From: Candidatus Sulfopaludibacter sp. SbA3
GTDB taxonomy: Bacteria > Pseudomonadota > Alphaproteobacteria > Caulobacterales > Hyphomonadaceae
DNA: 64,000 bases
Assembly (NCBI GenBank): GCA_945888325.1
Contig: CAMDAC010000015.1
Location: 1 to 64,000, forward strand
Reading direction: 5' to 3'
Shown here: in pieces, positions 47,250 through 55,477 of the stretch
How the letters are laid out: each line of letters begins with the position of its first letter
Position numbering within the stretch: position 1 is the stretch's first letter
Notes under the pieces: generated by a model
What the model was told of the DNA's origin: nothing
The model's input: the letters and a program-made list of their open reading frames with translations, nothing else
The model's database searches: none
Made by a program: the position numbers and the translations under genes

Positions 47250-47756
47250 CCTGAGCTTCCCATGTTCGTACTCGGATTAGCCATAAATCCGTTATCCTTG
47301 AGAAAGGGTTACTTGCCTTTTTTGAGTTGAACGATTCGTGGACGGAGGATTCCACTTTATTTAGTATTGCGCGTACATGACTAATCTGCGTGAGCTCAAA
47401 AAAATAACGGATTCAGGAGCTTTTCTGACACAAGCCCAAAGAGTCCTATCTGACAGTTGTGTGGACATTCCTGCAGGCGCACGCGTGCCGTGTGCTCGTC
47501 CGGCTGGCCCGGAGGCCGGAAAATCGGGAACTCAGTCTATAAATCGAATCACCCCTTGAGCGTTTTTGACGAAGCGTGCGGCTCAGGCCTCTTGCTATCA
47601 GGAACCGAAAGGAGCGTCCTTCTTTTTACTATTTTAGATTGTTATTTCTAAGACGCCTCAAGCCGGGAGGCTTTCGCAGTCCGGGCAGCATCAGATGAGA
47701 GACCCCTGCCCCGGCGGCAGAATTGACGGGCGCGCCGCTGGCGCCATTGTGGCGCG
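47250..47756. other. 507-base gap between chemoreceptor and OYE gene
   Basis: It should hold divergent promoters for the chemoreceptor and the flavin oxidoreductase. It is visibly richer in A and T than its surroundings, especially 47270-47460 and 47560-47660. A 60-codon plus-strand frame at 47377 has no domain and an implausible composition. I see no RNA gene. Confidence 0.4.
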
Positions 47757-48842
47757 ATGACAGATCTCCATTCTCCTCTCTCCCTTTCGCGCGGGCCTGC
47801 GATGAAGAACCGCTTCATGCTGGCGCCGCTGACCAACCTCCAGAGCCATGCCGACGGCGTGCTCAGTGATGACGAGTTTCGCTGGCTGACCTACCGGGCG
47901 CAGGGCGGCTTCGGGCTGACCATGACCTGCGCGGCGCATGTGCAGGCAAAGGGTCAGGGATTTCCCGGACAGCTTGGCATCTTTGATGACAAGCACCTCG
48001 CGGGTCTGTCGCGGCTTGCCTCGGCGCTGAACGCGGAAGGCACACATTCGGTGGTGCAGCTTCATCACGCCGGCATGCGAAGCCCCAAGGAGCTGATCGG
48101 CGAGGCGCCGCATTGCCCGTCAGCGAATGACGAATTCAGCGCGCGTGCGATGAGCCTCGACGAAGTGCGGGAGTCGCGTGACACGTTCATCGCGGCGGCG
48201 GTGCGCGCCGAGAAGGCGGGCTTTCACGGCGTGGAACTGCACGGCGCGCATGGCTACCTGATCTGCCAGTTCCTGAGCGCCGAAGTGAACCTGCGCACGG
48301 ATGAATATGGCGGCGATTTCGAGAACCGCCGGCGGTTCCTTGACGAGATCCTCGACGGCGTCCGCGGGTCGTGCGGCAAGGATTTTTCGGTTGGCGTGCG
48401 GCTGTCGCCGGAACGCTTCGGCATGGACCTCGGCGAGATCCTTGTTCTCGCGCAGGACCTGATGACGGGCGGCAAGGTCGACTATCTCGACATGTCGCTC
48501 TGGGATGTCTTCAAGGAGCCGGAAGACGCCGCCTTCAAGGGCAAGACATTGCTGCAATGGTTCAGCTCCCTGCCGCGCGGCGACTGCCGCCTCGGCGCAG
48601 CGGGCAAGATTGCCACCGGCGCGCAGTGCCAGAAAGCGATGGACGAGGGGCTCGACTTCGTGGTGATCGGGCGCGCGGCGATCCTGCACCATGATTTCCC
48701 GAAGAAGGTGGCGGCGAATGCGGCGTTCGAGCCGATCGCCCTGCCCGTGCCGGAAGCGCACCTGAAGGCCGAAGGCCTCGGCACCGCCTTCCTCACCTAC
48801 ATGAAGACCTGGAAGGGCTTCGTCGCCGAGCCCCAGACATAA
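47757..48842 (+). CDS. NADH:flavin oxidoreductase (Old Yellow Enzyme family)
   Basis: A 361-residue FMN-dependent ene-reductase-type TIM barrel. Motifs are KNRFMLAPLTNLQSHADG at the N-terminus, VVQLHHAGMRS, the FHGVELHGAHGYLICQFLS element, the DEYGGDFENRRRFL element with the usual FMN contacts, and FVVIGRAAILHHDF near the end. The substrate is unknown. The SDR gene follows after 36 bases, so they may work together on an unsaturated carbonyl and its alcohol. Confidence 0.92.
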   Translation: MTDLHSPLSLSRGPAMKNRFMLAPLTNLQSHADGVLSDDEFRWLTYRAQGGFGLTMTCAAHVQAKGQGFPGQLGIFDDKHLAGLSRLASALNAEGTHSVVQLHHAGMRSPKELIGEAPHCPSANDEFSARAMSLDEVRESRDTFIAAAVRAEKAGFHGVELHGAHGYLICQFLSAEVNLRTDEYGGDFENRRRFLDEILDGVRGSCGKDFSVGVRLSPERFGMDLGEILVLAQDLMTGGKVDYLDMSLWDVFKEPEDAAFKGKTLLQWFSSLPRGDCRLGAAGKIATGAQCQKAMDEGLDFVVIGRAAILHHDFPKKVAANAAFEPIALPVPEAHLKAEGLGTAFLTYMKTWKGFVAEPQT

Positions 48843-48878
48843 TCCGCTGACTGACAAAAAACTCAAAGGGAGACACAC

Positions 48879-49661
48879 ATGGAAATCACCAAGGACACAG
48901 CCGCGGTCGTGACCGGCGGCGCCTCGGGCCTCGGCCAGGCGACCGCCCGGGCGCTGGCGAAGGCCGGCGCAAAGGTTGCGATCTTCGACATCAATGCCGA
49001 AGCCGGCGAAGCGACCGCCAAGGAAATCGGCGGCATCTTCTGCAACGTCAACATCATGGACGAGGACTCCTGCGTTGCCGGCTTCGAGAAGGCCCGCAAG
49101 GCCAACGGCCAGGAGCGGATCACCGTGCATTGCGCCATGGCGGCCAAGGGCGGCAAGACGCTGAGCTGGGACAAGGAAAACGCCCGCTACACGCGCCTTT
49201 CGACGGCCGACTATGCGTTCGGCGCCGAAGGCGTGCTGGTCGCCTCCTACCGGATCGCCTCGCTCTCGGCGCTCGGCATGGCAGGCCTGCCGGAGCTGGA
49301 AGACGGCGAGCGCGGCTGCATCACGCTGACGGCGTCGGTGGCTGCGCAGGACGGTCAGATCGGACAGGTCGTCTACGGATCTTGCAAGGCGGGCGTCAAC
49401 GGCCTCGTATTGCCGATGGCGCGCGACCTGATGGATGTCGGCATCCGGGTCAACTCGATCATGCCGGGCATCTTCGCGACGCCGCTGATGCTGCGCGCCT
49501 CGGACAAGGTGCTGAACTCGCTGGCGTCCTCGGTGCCGTTTCCGAAACGCCTCGGCAAGCCGGAAGAGTATGCTTCGCTGGCCCTGCAACTGGCGACGAA
49601 TTCCTACTTCAACGGCCAGTGCATCCGTCTCGACGGCGGCATCCGGATGGCGCCGCGTTAA
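48879..49661 (+). CDS. Short-chain dehydrogenase/reductase
   Basis: A 260-residue NAD(P)-dependent oxidoreductase. The cofactor loop is TGGASGLGQATARAL, followed by VAIFDIN with an Asp that favours NAD. The catalytic residues are Ser in TLTASVAAQ and Tyr-x-x-x-Lys in VVYGSCKAG, and GQCIRLDGGIRM closes the domain. It resembles type II 3-hydroxyacyl-CoA dehydrogenases. A ribosome binding site AAAGGGAG precedes ATG 48879. Confidence 0.92.
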   Translation: MEITKDTAAVVTGGASGLGQATARALAKAGAKVAIFDINAEAGEATAKEIGGIFCNVNIMDEDSCVAGFEKARKANGQERITVHCAMAAKGGKTLSWDKENARYTRLSTADYAFGAEGVLVASYRIASLSALGMAGLPELEDGERGCITLTASVAAQDGQIGQVVYGSCKAGVNGLVLPMARDLMDVGIRVNSIMPGIFATPLMLRASDKVLNSLASSVPFPKRLGKPEEYASLALQLATNSYFNGQCIRLDGGIRMAPR

Positions 49662-49927
49662 AGCTGCGCGCCCTCCGGGCTTGCTGCTCGGTGCTGTTCG
49701 CGGGCTGAAGCCCGCGGCACCTGCGCCTGCGCCTTGCTTGTGGAGGCAACAGGCCTAGAGCAATGCCCTGTAAGGGTCTTGAATCCGTCTGTTTTCCATA
49801 GATCAGTGGGCGGAGGGATTGCGCAAGGTCTGGCGCCGGATTTCATAACGGCTTGACCGGGATAGATTTTATTTTTCCGAAGCCGGTTTTTGTGTAGGCG
49901 CAAGTCTTCTCATTCTGTCGCCGGACG

Positions 49928-50026
49928 GCTTCATCCTGTTGCAGGCTTTGCATTCCTGATATCGATTTTTTCTCATTGATTCTCATTTTTTATCACTTGG
50001 TATCGGTTCTTTCTCGCCGGTTCTCG
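49928..50026 (+). repeat. Copy 2 of the ~99-base diverged intergenic repeat
   Basis: Aligns with the minus strand of 33100-33198. The identical core is at 49969-49991, with conserved blocks at both sides in the same spacing. It is immediately followed by a REP-like hairpin. Confidence 0.7.
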
Positions 50027-50031
50027 GGAGT

Positions 50032-50062
50032 GTCGGATTTCGGCCTGCGGCCTCTATCCGAC
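50032..50062. repeat. REP-like hairpin
   Basis: Inverted repeat GTCGGAT / ATCCGAC enclosing GGCCTGCGGCC, followed by CTACG. It resembles the dispersed GTCGGAT-type palindromes common between genes in many proteobacteria. Only one clear copy is present in this window. Confidence 0.55.
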
Positions 50063-50253
50063 CTACGCTTGTGGGATTGGAGCTGAGTGTAACCCCGCGC
50101 GGAGGGGTGTGGCGCACGTTTTCCGGAGAAATCTTTCAGGCGCTTGAGGCGTCTGCGGATTTAGTCTCCGGGGGGCGGGGATCTTGTTGCGCAAGCCGGG
50201 TGGCAGATGGGGGAACTTGACTTGGAATATCCCCTGCCGCACTCCCCGGCTCC

Positions 50254-50892
50254 ATGATCATAGCGATTGATGGCACTACGGCGTCCGGCAAGGGGACGAT
50301 TGCGCGGCGGTTGTCCGGGTATTTCGGGCTGCCCTACATGGACACCGGGCGGCTCTACCGCGCCGTCGGTGTCGCGGCGATGAAGCATGGTGTGCCGCTG
50401 GACGCGGCGGGGCCGTTGTCCGATCTCGCCCGCACGCTGGACCTGAATGACTTCATCGAGCACGAGCTGCGCTCCGCCGAGGCGGGCAAGGCGGCGAGCA
50501 TCGTGGCGGCCATCCCGTCGGTGCGCCAGGCGCTGTTCGAGCTGCAGCGGGCATTTGCCATGCAGGCCGGCGGCGCGCTGCTGGACGGGCGCGACATCGG
50601 CACGGTGATCGCCCCGGACGCCGACGTGAAGCTGTGGGTGGACGCCGATGTCATCCAGCGCTCGGTCCGGCGCTGGAAGGAGCTGGTCGGCCAGGGCGAC
50701 CTCATTCCCCTCGAAACGGTGGTGGAACAGCTGAAAATCCGCGATGCGCGCGACCAGGGACGGGCCGACGCCCCCGCCGCGATGGCCGCCGATGCCATCT
50801 TGATCGATACGACTGATCTCACTATAGACGCGGCTGTGGAAAAGGCGGTGGCTGCCGTAGAGGCTGCCTTCGCCCGTGGAAAGACTGCCTGA
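50254..50892 (+). CDS. cmk: Cytidylate kinase
   Basis: A 212-residue enzyme phosphorylating CMP and dCMP. The P-loop is IAIDGTTASGKGTIARRL, the CMP-binding part is YMDTGRLYRAVGVAA, LLDGRDIGTVIAPDADVKLWV is characteristic, and the lid region is QGRADAPAAMAADAILID. It lies upstream of rpsA, the usual order in proteobacteria, with 131 bases between the two. Confidence 0.96.
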   Translation: MIIAIDGTTASGKGTIARRLSGYFGLPYMDTGRLYRAVGVAAMKHGVPLDAAGPLSDLARTLDLNDFIEHELRSAEAGKAASIVAAIPSVRQALFELQRAFAMQAGGALLDGRDIGTVIAPDADVKLWVDADVIQRSVRRWKELVGQGDLIPLETVVEQLKIRDARDQGRADAPAAMAADAILIDTTDLTIDAAVEKAVAAVEAAFARGKTA

Positions 50893-51023
50893 GGGCCCAA
50901 AAGGCTCAATCCAAACAGGCGGCGCCGCAACAGAACCAGACCACCCCAAGGGGCCGGATGTCCGCAGGCTGCAATCATGCACGCCCTGCCTTTGAACCAT
51001 TCATGCCCTTCCCCGGAGACAAA

Positions 51024-53012
51024 ATGACGAAATCCATGAACCCTACCCCTGCCGACTTCGCTTCGATGTTCGAGAGCTCGGCCGCCGCTGGCGCCATGAA
51101 GGAAGGCCAGGTTATCCCGGCCACCGTCCTTCGCATCGACAATGACTCGATCGTCGTCGACATCGGCCTGAAGACCGAAGGCCGCATCGATATCAAGGAA
51201 TTCTCCCTCGAGGACAAACAGCCGGCCCCCGGCGACATCGTCGACGTGTATCTCGACCGGATCGAGAACGCCCTCGGCGAGGCTGTCCTCAGCCGCGAGA
51301 AAGCCCGCCGCGAAGAGCGCTGGGTCAAGCTGGAACGCAGCTTTGCCAAAGGCGAGCCCGTCAAGGGCGCCATTTCTGGCCGCGTCAAGGGCGGCTTCAC
51401 GGTCGACCTCGGCGGCGTCAATGCCTTCCTTCCCGGTTCGCAGGTTGATATCCGCCCCGTGCGCGATGTCGGCCCGCTGATGGGCGAAGTGCAGCCGTTC
51501 GCGGTGCTGAAACTCGACCGCGTGCGCGGCAACATCGTTGTCTCGCGCCGTGCGATCCTCGAAGAGAGCCGCGCCGAACAGCGCGCCGAAATCGTCTCCG
51601 ACATGAAGGAAGGCGATGTCCGCAAAGGCGTCGTCAAGAACATCACCGATTACGGTGCGTTCGTTGACCTCGGCGGAATCGACGGCCTGCTGCACGTCAC
51701 CGACATGTCCTACAAGCGCATCAACCACCCCTCGCAGGTGGTCGAAGTCGGCCAGGAAGTCGAAGTCCAGATCATCAAGATCAACCCGGAAACCCAACGT
51801 ATCTCGCTCGGCATGAAACAGCTGGGTTCGGATCCGTGGGACAATATCTCGGCACGCTACCCCTCGGGCGCCCGCCTCAAGGGCACCGTCACCAACATCA
51901 CCGACTACGGCGCCTTCGTGGAGCTGGAAGACGGTGTCGAAGGCCTGATCCACGTCTCCGAAATGAGCTGGACCAAGAAGAACGTGCACCCCGGCAAGAT
52001 CCTCTCGACCTCGCAGGAAGTCGATGTGGAAGTGCTGGACGTGGACAGCGACAAGCGCCGCATCTCGCTCGGCCTCAAGCAGACCATGGACAATCCGTGG
52101 GACGCGTTCCTGGCCGAACACCCGGTCGGTTCGGAAATCGAAGGGGAAGTGCGCGGCATTACCGAGTTCGGCCTGTTCGTGGGCCTTGGCCCCGACCTGG
52201 ACGGCATGGTGCACATCAACGACATCTCGTGGGACAAGCCCGGTGACCAGGCCATCGAAGCCTTCACCAAGGGCGACACCGTCAAGGCGAAAGTCCTCGA
52301 TGTGGACGTCGACAAGGAGCGCATCTCGCTCGGCATCAAGCAACTGTCGGGTGACCCGATCGAAGCGGCAGCCAGCAGCGGCGAGGGCGGCGGCATCAAG
52401 CGCGGCTCGACCGTGACCTGCACCGTGGTGGAAGTGACCTCGGGCGGCCTGGAAGTCGAATTCGGCACCCCGGCCATCAAGACCTTCATCCGCCGTTCCG
52501 ACCTCTCGCGTGACCGGGCTGACCAACGCCCCGAGCGCTTTGCGGTCGGCGACAAGGTTGACGCGAAAGTCGTGACCTTTGACCGGGCTTCGCGCCGGGT
52601 CTCCCTCTCGGTGAAAGCCCTGGAGATCGCGGAAGAAGCCGAAGCCGTTGCACAGTATGGCTCGGCAGATGCCGGCGCTTCGCTGGGCGACATCCTGGGC
52701 GCGGCACTGGCCTCGTCGGGCACCAAGGCGAAAGCCAAGGCCGCTCCGGCTGCCAAGGGCGATGCCAAGTCTCTCGATGCACGCGGCCGTCTGACGGCGC
52801 CGCAGGGCACCGCCGATGATCTGAAGAAGATCAAGGGCGTCGGTCCGGCCTTCGAGAAGAAGCTGCAGGAAGCCGGCATCTTCCACTTCTGGCAGATCGC
52901 TGCCCTGTCCGACGACCAGGTTTCGAGCCTTGAAGAAGAGCTCGCTTTCCAGGGCCGGATGGAGCGTGACGACTGGAAGGGCCAGGCTGAAGAGCTGATG
53001 GCCGAAGGCTGA
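51024..53012 (+). CDS. rpsA: 30S ribosomal protein S1 with C-terminal helix-hairpin-helix extension
   Basis: A 662-residue protein with six S1 RNA-binding repeats (about 27-95, 110-185, 198-270, 283-357, 370-445, 460-535), for example GVVKNITDYGAFVDLGGIDG. It recruits mRNA to the ribosome. After a linker (about 555-590) comes an extra module with DDLKKIKGVGPAFEKKLQEA and GRMERDDWKGQA, a helix-hairpin-helix-like domain that I recall at the end of alphaproteobacterial bL21 and some other proteins. ATG 51024 follows GGAGA by 6 bases and is preferred to the start at 50958. Confidence 0.96.
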   Translation: MTKSMNPTPADFASMFESSAAAGAMKEGQVIPATVLRIDNDSIVVDIGLKTEGRIDIKEFSLEDKQPAPGDIVDVYLDRIENALGEAVLSREKARREERWVKLERSFAKGEPVKGAISGRVKGGFTVDLGGVNAFLPGSQVDIRPVRDVGPLMGEVQPFAVLKLDRVRGNIVVSRRAILEESRAEQRAEIVSDMKEGDVRKGVVKNITDYGAFVDLGGIDGLLHVTDMSYKRINHPSQVVEVGQEVEVQIIKINPETQRISLGMKQLGSDPWDNISARYPSGARLKGTVTNITDYGAFVELEDGVEGLIHVSEMSWTKKNVHPGKILSTSQEVDVEVLDVDSDKRRISLGLKQTMDNPWDAFLAEHPVGSEIEGEVRGITEFGLFVGLGPDLDGMVHINDISWDKPGDQAIEAFTKGDTVKAKVLDVDVDKERISLGIKQLSGDPIEAAASSGEGGGIKRGSTVTCTVVEVTSGGLEVEFGTPAIKTFIRRSDLSRDRADQRPERFAVGDKVDAKVVTFDRASRRVSLSVKALEIAEEAEAVAQYGSADAGASLGDILGAALASSGTKAKAKAAPAAKGDAKSLDARGRLTAPQGTADDLKKIKGVGPAFEKKLQEAGIFHFWQIAALSDDQVSSLEEELAFQGRMERDDWKGQAEELMAEG

Positions 53013-53108
53013 TACCGGTAGATCCCGTAGAGGGGCCAACTAAAATTCAGGCAATGTTTGCGGCGGGGGCCTAGCGCTTCCGCCGCAAATGCGTTTAATA
53101 TCAACAGG

Positions 53109-53408
53109 ATGCTGAAGTCTCAACTCATTGACAAGCTCGCCGCTGAGTACCCGCACCTGCGTCACGAGGACGTGGAGAAGGTGGTCAACGTGATCCTGGA
53201 AGAAATCGGCGATGCGCTTGCGCGCGGCGACCGGGTGGAATTGCGCGGCTTCGGCGCCTTCTCGGTGCGCAAGCGAGATGCCCGCAGAGGGCGCAACCCC
53301 CGCACCGGCGAGCCGGTGAAAGTGCCGGCCAAGGCTGTCCCCTTCTTCAAGGCCGGCAAGGAGTTGCGCGCCCGCGTCAATGGCGGCGACGATCCCGAGG
53401 CGCGATAA
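53109..53408 (+). CDS. ihfB: Integration host factor subunit beta
   Basis: A 99-residue DNA-bending protein. [38 protein letters not shown], the beta-arm [15 protein letters not shown] and [15 protein letters not shown] are typical of IHF-beta. The start at ATG 53109 matches the family N-terminus; the open frame before it lacks similarity. It follows rpsA by 97 bases, the classical cmk-rpsA-ihfB order. Confidence 0.95.
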   Translation: MLKSQLIDKLAAEYPHLRHEDVEKVVNVILEEIGDALARGDRVELRGFGAFSVRKRDARRGRNPRTGEPVKVPAKAVPFFKAGKELRARVNGGDDPEAR

Positions 53409-53517
53409 GCCCGAACCTTGCTCGCCTTTCATGTGTCGTCTGCTTGACGCTGCACCCGAACCCCGCAATCTGACTACCTAGTTTTGGCTTAGTATGCCCG
53501 GGGCGAAAGGGGAAAAT

Positions 53518-53928
53518 ATGCTTAAGGAATTCAAAGAGTTCGCGATGAAGGGCAACCTCATCGACATGGCGGTCGGCTTTGTGATGGGCGGCGCCTTTGC
53601 AACTGTCGTGACCGCGTTCATCCAGGGCGTGTTCCTGCCGGTTCTGGCACCGATCATGGGGGGGATCGACCTGTCGTCCCTGAAGATCGAGATCACGCCC
53701 GCCGTTCTCGATGCGGCTGGTGAAGTAACCAAGCCCGCCGCGATCATGGAAATCGGCCTGTTCATCAGCGCCCTGATCTCGTTCCTGATCGTCGCCTTCG
53801 TGATGTTCATGCTGATCAAGGGCATGAACAAGCTCAAGAAAGCCGAAGCTGCAGCCCCGCCGCCGGCCCCGCCGCGGCAGGAAGTGCTGCTCGAAGAAAT
53901 TCGCAACCTGCTGGCCAAGCAAAGCTAG
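53518..53928 (+). CDS. mscL: Large-conductance mechanosensitive channel
   Basis: A 136-residue pentameric channel that opens under osmotic downshock. The N-terminal MLKEFKEFAMKGNLIDMAVGFVMGGAFATVV is the amphipathic helix and pore helix TM1, TM2 is IGLFISALISFLIVAFVMFMLI, and the cytoplasmic bundle is EEIRNLLAK. ATG 53518 follows AAAGGGGAAAAT. A Pro-rich linker precedes the last helix. A terminator hairpin lies about 80 bases downstream. Confidence 0.96.
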   Translation: MLKEFKEFAMKGNLIDMAVGFVMGGAFATVVTAFIQGVFLPVLAPIMGGIDLSSLKIEITPAVLDAAGEVTKPAAIMEIGLFISALISFLIVAFVMFMLIKGMNKLKKAEAAAPPPAPPRQEVLLEEIRNLLAKQS

Positions 53929-54009
53929 GGGTCGCGTCACGCCGTTCACGGAGCGTTAGGGATTACACCCGCATTATCCTGAACAGTAGAGTACCGAGTA
54001 GAGTGGTGA

Positions 54010-54040
54010 GGGGCGGCCTAACGGCCGCCCTTCTTTCATT
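54010..54040 (+). terminator. Intrinsic terminator after mscL
   Basis: Hairpin GGGCGGCC / GGCCGCCC with loop TAAC, then TTCTTTCATTT. It may also serve the convergent HAD gene ending at 54058. Confidence 0.75.
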
Positions 54041-54057
54041 TGGGGTGGGTCGCCCGG

Positions 54058-54693
54058 CTAGGCCGGCGGGATGCCGAGCGCCTGGGCCAATGCGCCGTGG
54101 GAGCCCTCGGTGAAATGGAAGGCCTGCCAGCCCCGGCTGCGGGCGGCGAGGATGTTTTCCTGCATGTCATCGACCAGCAGCAGCGTGGAGGGGTGCGCCT
54201 CGAGTTCGTCCTCGATATGGGCGAAATAGTCCGTATGCGGCTTGGCGATCTTCATGCGGCCCGCCGCGAAGATGCGGTCGACATGCGCATGAAAGCCCAT
54301 CTTGTGCTCGATGAAATCGGTGCGATGGATTTCGTTGTTGGTGGCCATGACATTGCGCACGCCGCGCGCCTTCAGCGCGCCGACGATCGCCAGTGTGTCC
54401 GGATCGGGCAGCGCATCCTGGGTGAACCAGTAATCGAGGATCTCGGATGTGCGCCCGTGGGCGCCGTTTTTCTCGGTCCACTCGGTGACGATCTCGATCA
54501 GGCAGGCCTCGCCCTGCATCGCCTTCTGGAAGCGGCCGTCAAACAGATGACGGCTGAAGGAATGTATCGACAGGCCAAGGTCGCGCTCGAAATTGCGTGA
54601 CCAGGCGAATACGCCGTTCTGGACATTCCGGTTGAGGACGCCGTCAAAGTCCCAGGCGACAACCTGGACCGCCGAGGGATCGCGGATCGTCAG
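54058..54693 (-). CDS. HAD-family hydrolase, apparent CTG start
   Basis: A 211-residue HAD-superfamily phosphatase-like protein. Motif I is VVAWDFDGVLNRN, motif II lies at NVMATNNE, the lysine at RMKIAKPHTDYF and motif III at LLLVDDMQENILAA. No ATG, GTG or TTG occurs in frame before motif I. The first plausible initiator is CTG 54693, which overlaps the TGA of the upstream gene (CTGA) and has AGGA 9 bases upstream. The first ATG (54519) would remove the catalytic Asp. It is the last gene of the DUF2796/ABC/DUF3299 run; the substrate is unknown. Confidence 0.8.
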   Translation of the reverse strand: MTIRDPSAVQVVAWDFDGVLNRNVQNGVFAWSRNFERDLGLSIHSFSRHLFDGRFQKAMQGEACLIEIVTEWTEKNGAHGRTSEILDYWFTQDALPDPDTLAIVGALKARGVRNVMATNNEIHRTDFIEHKMGFHAHVDRIFAAGRMKIAKPHTDYFAHIEDELEAHPSTLLLVDDMQENILAARSRGWQAFHFTEGSHGALAQALGIPPA

Positions 54694-55424
54694 TAGGTGT
54701 ATTCCTCGATGCTCGTCAGCTTGATCGTGTAGGCCGCGTCCGCGAGATCGCTTTCCTGCGTCTGGGTGTAGATGACGCCTTCGATCCAGACGGCCTGGGC
54801 GAGGTCGTTCATCTTGATCGGCTTTTCGGCCATGATGAAGATGGTCTGGTTCGGCGGGGGCGGCGGCGAGTGGATGCAGGCGCCGAAATACGGGACCAGC
54901 AGGAATTCCTTGATCTGCGCGTCGGCGCCGTATTCGAACGGGACGGTATAGCCCGGGATGCGGATTTTCTTGCCGTTGAGTTCCTTGACCGTGTTGAAGG
55001 TGCCGACCTGGACGGCGACGTCGCCGGCCGAGCCTTCGGCCACACCGGCGCCGGAATAGAGCATCGCCATCTGGGCCTGGTACATCTGGGCGAGGCGTTC
55101 CTCCTCCCCTTCCGGCATCAGGTCTTCCCAGCCGATCCGCTTGACGCCCTTGGCGGCGAGTTCGGCGTCTTTCTTCTTGGTCTCGGCGGCGCGCTCGGCG
55201 GCTTTCTTCTCGCGCGCGGCGGCGCGGTCTGCGGCCGTCTCACCGATCTTGTCACCGACTTTGGGGCCCGTCGCGTCCGTTGTTTTGGCGGCCGGTGCGG
55301 GGGTCGACTTGGCCGCCGGCTTCGCGGCCGGGGATTCAGCCGCCGCGGGCGAGTCGGCTGCGCCGCAGGCAGCAAGGCAGACCGCGAGGGCGACGAGGGC
55401 GGAGCGGGGGAATGATTTCATCAT
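54690..55424 (-). CDS. DUF3299 family lipoprotein
   Basis: A 244-residue envelope protein. A lipoprotein signal (CLAAC) is followed by an Ala/Lys-rich helical linker (about 25-90) and the DUF3299 domain: IGWEDLMPEGEEE, IRIPGYTVPFEYGADAQIKEFLLVPYFGACIHSPPPPPNQ. In other bacteria such proteins accompany DUF2796 proteins and ABC transporters linked to zinc, as here. The single Cys in FGACIHSPP with the nearby His might bind metal; this is inference. Confidence 0.87.
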   Translation of the reverse strand: MMKSFPRSALVALAVCLAACGAADSPAAAESPAAKPAAKSTPAPAAKTTDATGPKVGDKIGETAADRAAAREKKAAERAAETKKKDAELAAKGVKRIGWEDLMPEGEEERLAQMYQAQMAMLYSGAGVAEGSAGDVAVQVGTFNTVKELNGKKIRIPGYTVPFEYGADAQIKEFLLVPYFGACIHSPPPPPNQTIFIMAEKPIKMNDLAQAVWIEGVIYTQTQESDLADAAYTIKLTSIEEYTY

Positions 55425-55477
55425 GCCTTCCTAATTAAGCGTCGGCGGCGCCAAGCACCAGAGCCGAAAACCATGCC

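Larger units (their letters stand above)
49662..50253. other. 592-base gap before cmk, with repeats
   Basis: No gene is evident. From left to right it holds a small hairpin (GCGGGCTGAAGCCCGC around 49700-49715, possible SDR terminator), repeat copy 2 (49928-50026), a REP-like hairpin (50032-50062), and the cmk promoter region. Confidence 0.5.

Noticed and set aside
47377-47559. 60-codon plus-strand frame before the OYE gene
   Set aside because: No ribosome binding site or domain; composition like random sequence.
50355-53039. 894-residue minus-strand frame
   Set aside because: Antisense of cmk and rpsA with no family resemblance.
54058-54519. Starting the HAD protein at ATG 54519
   Set aside because: It would delete motif I with the catalytic aspartate, which is encoded in the same frame upstream.
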